Source: Tannerella sp. (GTDB lineage: Bacteria > Bacteroidota > Bacteroidia > Bacteroidales > Tannerellaceae). Taken from it: a stretch of 16,368 bases of DNA. The stretch is taken from positions 1 to 16,368 of the forward strand of contig JAITMT010000406.1 of the NCBI GenBank assembly GCA_031277235.1. Reading direction: 5' to 3'. Below are positions 14,353-16,368 of the stretch, piece by piece (the stretch's first letter is position 1; each line of letters starts with the position of its first letter). The notes beneath the pieces were generated by a model that had not been told where the DNA came from, searched no databases, and saw nothing but the letters and a program-made list of their open reading frames with translations. Made by a program: the position numbers and the translations under genes.

Positions 14353-14513
14353 CCCGTCAGGGATGCATCGCCCGGTAGAAAACTGTATTTTCCATTCCCG
14401 GAGGGAATATCGCTCGGTAGAAAATGTTTCCTGTCGTCGCTTGCATTCCGTATGGAATGCATCCTGCGGGACGATGACCTTTCTACCGAGCGATGCATTC
14501 CTGTCGGAATGCC
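14353..14513. repeat. Composite palindromic (REP-like) element
   Basis: Between pgl and the flavin-reductase-like gene lies a set of related units, each a small hairpin followed by ATCGCYCGGTAGAA. Unit 1 is CCC-gtca-GGG plus ATGCATCGCCCGGTAGAA (14353-14380). Unit 2 is ATTCCC-gga-GGGAAT plus ATCGCTCGGTAGAA (14394-14422). Unit 3 is inverted: TTCTACCGAGCGAT (14481-14494) then GCATTCC-tgtc-GGAATGC (14495-14512). A further hairpin, TGCATTCC-gtat-GGAATGCA (14442-14461), sits exactly at the centre of the inverted pair of 14-mers. The short ORFs that run through here are not convincing genes. This explains the 270-base gene-free stretch 14279-14548. Confidence 0.8.
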
Positions 14514-14548
14514 AAATTTGGGTATTATATGAGATTTTCATTTGATTA

Positions 14549-15244
14549 TTATATGATTGCGTTTCCAATTCCTCCCAAAAAATAAACGAGATTTCCGGAA
14601 ACAGGATTAACGTGAGCAGCAGGCAATTTCGCATCTTTTTCGAGAATTACTTTTTTCAAAATTTCCGTTTTACTTTCGCCCGTAACCAGAAAAATCACCT
14701 GTTCGGCATTATTGATAGCGCTGCCTGTCAGCGTAATACGATGCTGTTTCGTTTGCGGATGAATGGCTCTTTCCACAAAATGTTCGGACGTAAAAGACGA
14801 CAGATTACCGGGAAAAATCGAAGCCGTATGCCCGTCTTCGCCCATTCCCAGCAGAATCAGGTCAAAATGAGGCAGTTCGTTCTCAAATGGCAACTTATTT
14901 CGTATAGTCAGCGTATATTCGGCAAGCGACCGCAATTCGTCCTGATAATACCATACCGGAAAAACGTTTTTTTCGGAGATAACCCCCTGTATTAAAAGTG
15001 TTCTGAAAAACTCTCCGTAATTGCTTTCCCGATCGTTTTCGGGAACCATGCGCTCGTCCACCCAAAAGAAATTCAACCGCGACCAGTCCGTATTTTTATA
15101 TTCTTCCCCGATGATTTGAAACAACAATTTAGGTGTGGAACCGCCTGATACAGCGATGTTTCCGCCTTCAATTGCCTTCACTGCCAACAGTTTTGCAACC
15201 GCTGTACAAGCTTCCTTTGCCGAATTAAAAATTTTTACGTCCAT
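14549..15244 (-). CDS. pgl: 6-phosphogluconolactonase
   Basis: Hydrolyses 6-phosphogluconolactone to 6-phosphogluconate, step two of the oxidative pentose phosphate pathway. The 231-residue cytosolic protein is the DevB/SOL type: NIAVSGGSTPKLLF (29-42, phosphate-binding), FFWVDERMVPENDRESNY (59-76), and DLILLGMGEDGHTASIFP (128-145) with the family's GMGxDGHTASLFP signature, then RITLT (168-172). Length is normal. It starts 17 bases after the zwf stop, so the two are probably cotranscribed. The palindromic element at 14353-14513 follows its stop codon. Confidence 0.95.
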   Translation of the reverse strand: MDVKIFNSAKEACTAVAKLLAVKAIEGGNIAVSGGSTPKLLFQIIGEEYKNTDWSRLNFFWVDERMVPENDRESNYGEFFRTLLIQGVISEKNVFPVWYYQDELRSLAEYTLTIRNKLPFENELPHFDLILLGMGEDGHTASIFPGNLSSFTSEHFVERAIHPQTKQHRITLTGSAINNAEQVIFLVTGESKTEILKKVILEKDAKLPAAHVNPVSGNLVYFLGGIGNAII

Positions 15245-15261
15245 ACATTTTGAATTAATAA

Positions 15262-16368
15262 TTACAATTCACAAAAAACATTGTCATCCGTCAGATTTTT
15301 ACAGGGAAATCGCCATTCGTAGCCATCTGTAGCCAGTATTTTGTCCGCCTGTTCGGGTCCCCACGAACCCGCAGGATAGCCGTAAATCTGAATGTCGGGA
15401 TTCTCATTCCACGCATCAAGAATCGGCTGCACGAATTGCCAGGTCGCCTCCACCGCATCGCCGCGCTGATAGAGCGTCGCGTCTCCCGCAATGCAGTCGG
15501 TCAGCAGCCGCTCGTAGGCTTCGGGGATATATCGCTCATTTAGAGACGAATACTTGAAATCCATGCTCACCTCGTCCACATTGAATCCCGCCCCGGGCAC
15601 TTTCATTCCGAATTTCAGCAACAGCCCCTCATTGGGTTGTATTCTGATAATCAATTTGTTATTCACATTTTTAATACCGTTTTTCAAAGAAAAAATCTTG
15701 TGTGGATTTTCCTTGAAATGGATGACGATTTCGGTAACGCGCGTCGGAAGACATTTTCCCGTGCGGATGTAAAACGGTACGCCGCTCCACCGCCAATTGT
15801 CCACAAACAATTTTGCGGCAACGTAAGTTTCTGTTTTTGAATCTTTTGCAACACCCGGCTCTTCGCGATACGCCTTTTGCTTTTCGCCGCGAATGGTTGA
15901 CGAAGTGTATTGACCGCGCACCACAAAACGCGGAACTTCCTCTTTGGAGAGTTTGCGCAACGACTGGAACACCTTCAACATTTCGTTACGGATGGAATTG
16001 GCGTCCGACGAGACCGGCGGCTCCATGGCTACGATTCCGAGCAGTTGGAGCAAATGGTTTTGCAGCATATCGCGCAATGCGCCCGATGTTTCGTAATAGC
16101 CTGCCCGCGAGCCTACTCCGATGGATTCGGAAGAGGTAATCTCCACATATTCAACATAATTACGGTTAAAAAGCGGCTCGAAAATAATGTTGGAAAAGCG
16201 CGTAACCAAAATATTCTGAACGGTTTCCTTGCCCAGATAATGGTCAATCCGGTAAATCTGGTCTTCCGTAAAATATTCCAGCAATTCGCCGTTCAACTTC
16301 ACCGCGCTTTCGTAATCGTGTCCGAAAGGCTTTTCCACAATCACCCGTTTCCAGCCGTTTTCCGTGTC
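15262..16368 (-). CDS. zwf: Glucose-6-phosphate dehydrogenase, N-terminus outside window
   Basis: Oxidises glucose-6-phosphate to 6-phosphogluconolactone with NADP+ or NAD+. About 368 codons are visible; the frame is open to the right edge, so the start and the Rossmann nucleotide-binding motif are missing. Visible signatures are RVIVEKPFGHD at the edge, the substrate-binding RIDHYLGKE (D/H codons near 16245-16240), and SGALRDMLQNHLLQLL with the catalytic-base His codon at 16056-16054. Further on are VPFYIRTGKCLPTRVTEI, PNEGLLLKFGMKVPG and the C-terminal GSWGPEQADKIL. The GTG at 16344 is an internal valine, not the start. pgl follows directly, and gnd could lie upstream outside the window. 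Confidence 0.96.
   Translation of the reverse strand, partial: DTENGWKRVIVEKPFGHDYESAVKLNGELLEYFTEDQIYRIDHYLGKETVQNILVTRFSNIIFEPLFNRNYVEYVEITSSESIGVGSRAGYYETSGALRDMLQNHLLQLLGIVAMEPPVSSDANSIRNEMLKVFQSLRKLSKEEVPRFVVRGQYTSSTIRGEKQKAYREEPGVAKDSKTETYVAAKLFVDNWRWSGVPFYIRTGKCLPTRVTEIVIHFKENPHKIFSLKNGIKNVNNKLIIRIQPNEGLLLKFGMKVPGAGFNVDEVSMDFKYSSLNERYIPEAYERLLTDCIAGDATLYQRGDAVEATWQFVQPILDAWNENPDIQIYGYPAGSWGPEQADKILATDGYEWRFPCKNLTDDNVFCEL

Noticed and set aside
14281..14634. 117-codon minus-strand ORF and several short ORFs between pgl and the flavin-reductase-like gene
   Set aside because: They run through the palindromic element and overlap the end of pgl; their sequence is explained by the DNA repeat.

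Overview
The window looks like a chromosomal segment of a Bacteroidales bacterium (phylum Bacteroidota). Several start sites are preceded by the phylum's promoter box TAnnTTTG, some with a TTTG-type box about 19-20 bases further upstream. There are no obvious Shine-Dalgarno sites, several proteins start with lipoprotein signal peptides, and DUF6261 and the '6-bladed beta-propeller' lipoproteins are families typical of this group. Genus cannot be told by eye.

Region by region. (1) 1-1700, minus: a partial GH127-type beta-L-arabinofuranosidase lipoprotein. (2) 1821-5344, minus: a DUF6261 protein, an array of five 42-bp tandem repeats, and an 815-residue TIR / NB-ARC NTPase / TPR protein that resembles NLR-like anti-phage sensors. 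(3) 5458-6486, minus: a GH53 endo-beta-1,4-galactanase lipoprotein. With the GH127 gene it suggests degradation of arabinogalactan or pectin side chains; the defence-like pair lies between the two. (4) 6638-7816, plus: an AT-rich beta-propeller lipoprotein gene on its own. (5) 8059-9513, minus: a divergent tryptophanase / tyrosine phenol-lyase family enzyme with several altered motifs, ending in a clear hairpin terminator. (6) 9785-11929, plus: a tight operon sufS - ybjQ - rnhB. (7) 11970-14278, minus: nadB, with an exported flavin-reductase-like lipoprotein two bases upstream. (8) 14353-14513: a composite palindromic (REP-like) element. (9) 14549-16368, minus: pgl and partial zwf, the first two steps of the oxidative pentose phosphate pathway.

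Most of the right half is ordinary metabolism. The most interesting part is 1.8-5.4 kb. The TIR-NB-ARC-TPR gene has its own well-formed promoter. Its TPR region consists of 126-bp repeats that are almost identical in places at DNA level. A second promoter-like site overlaps its stop codon and would transcribe the 42-bp array as a roughly 300-base leader of the DUF6261 gene. The single reading frame that is open through the array encodes 14-residue repeats and ends 13 bases before DUF6261. Whether the two proteins form one system cannot be decided from this sequence alone. All functional calls rest on motifs recognised by eye; no database search was run.
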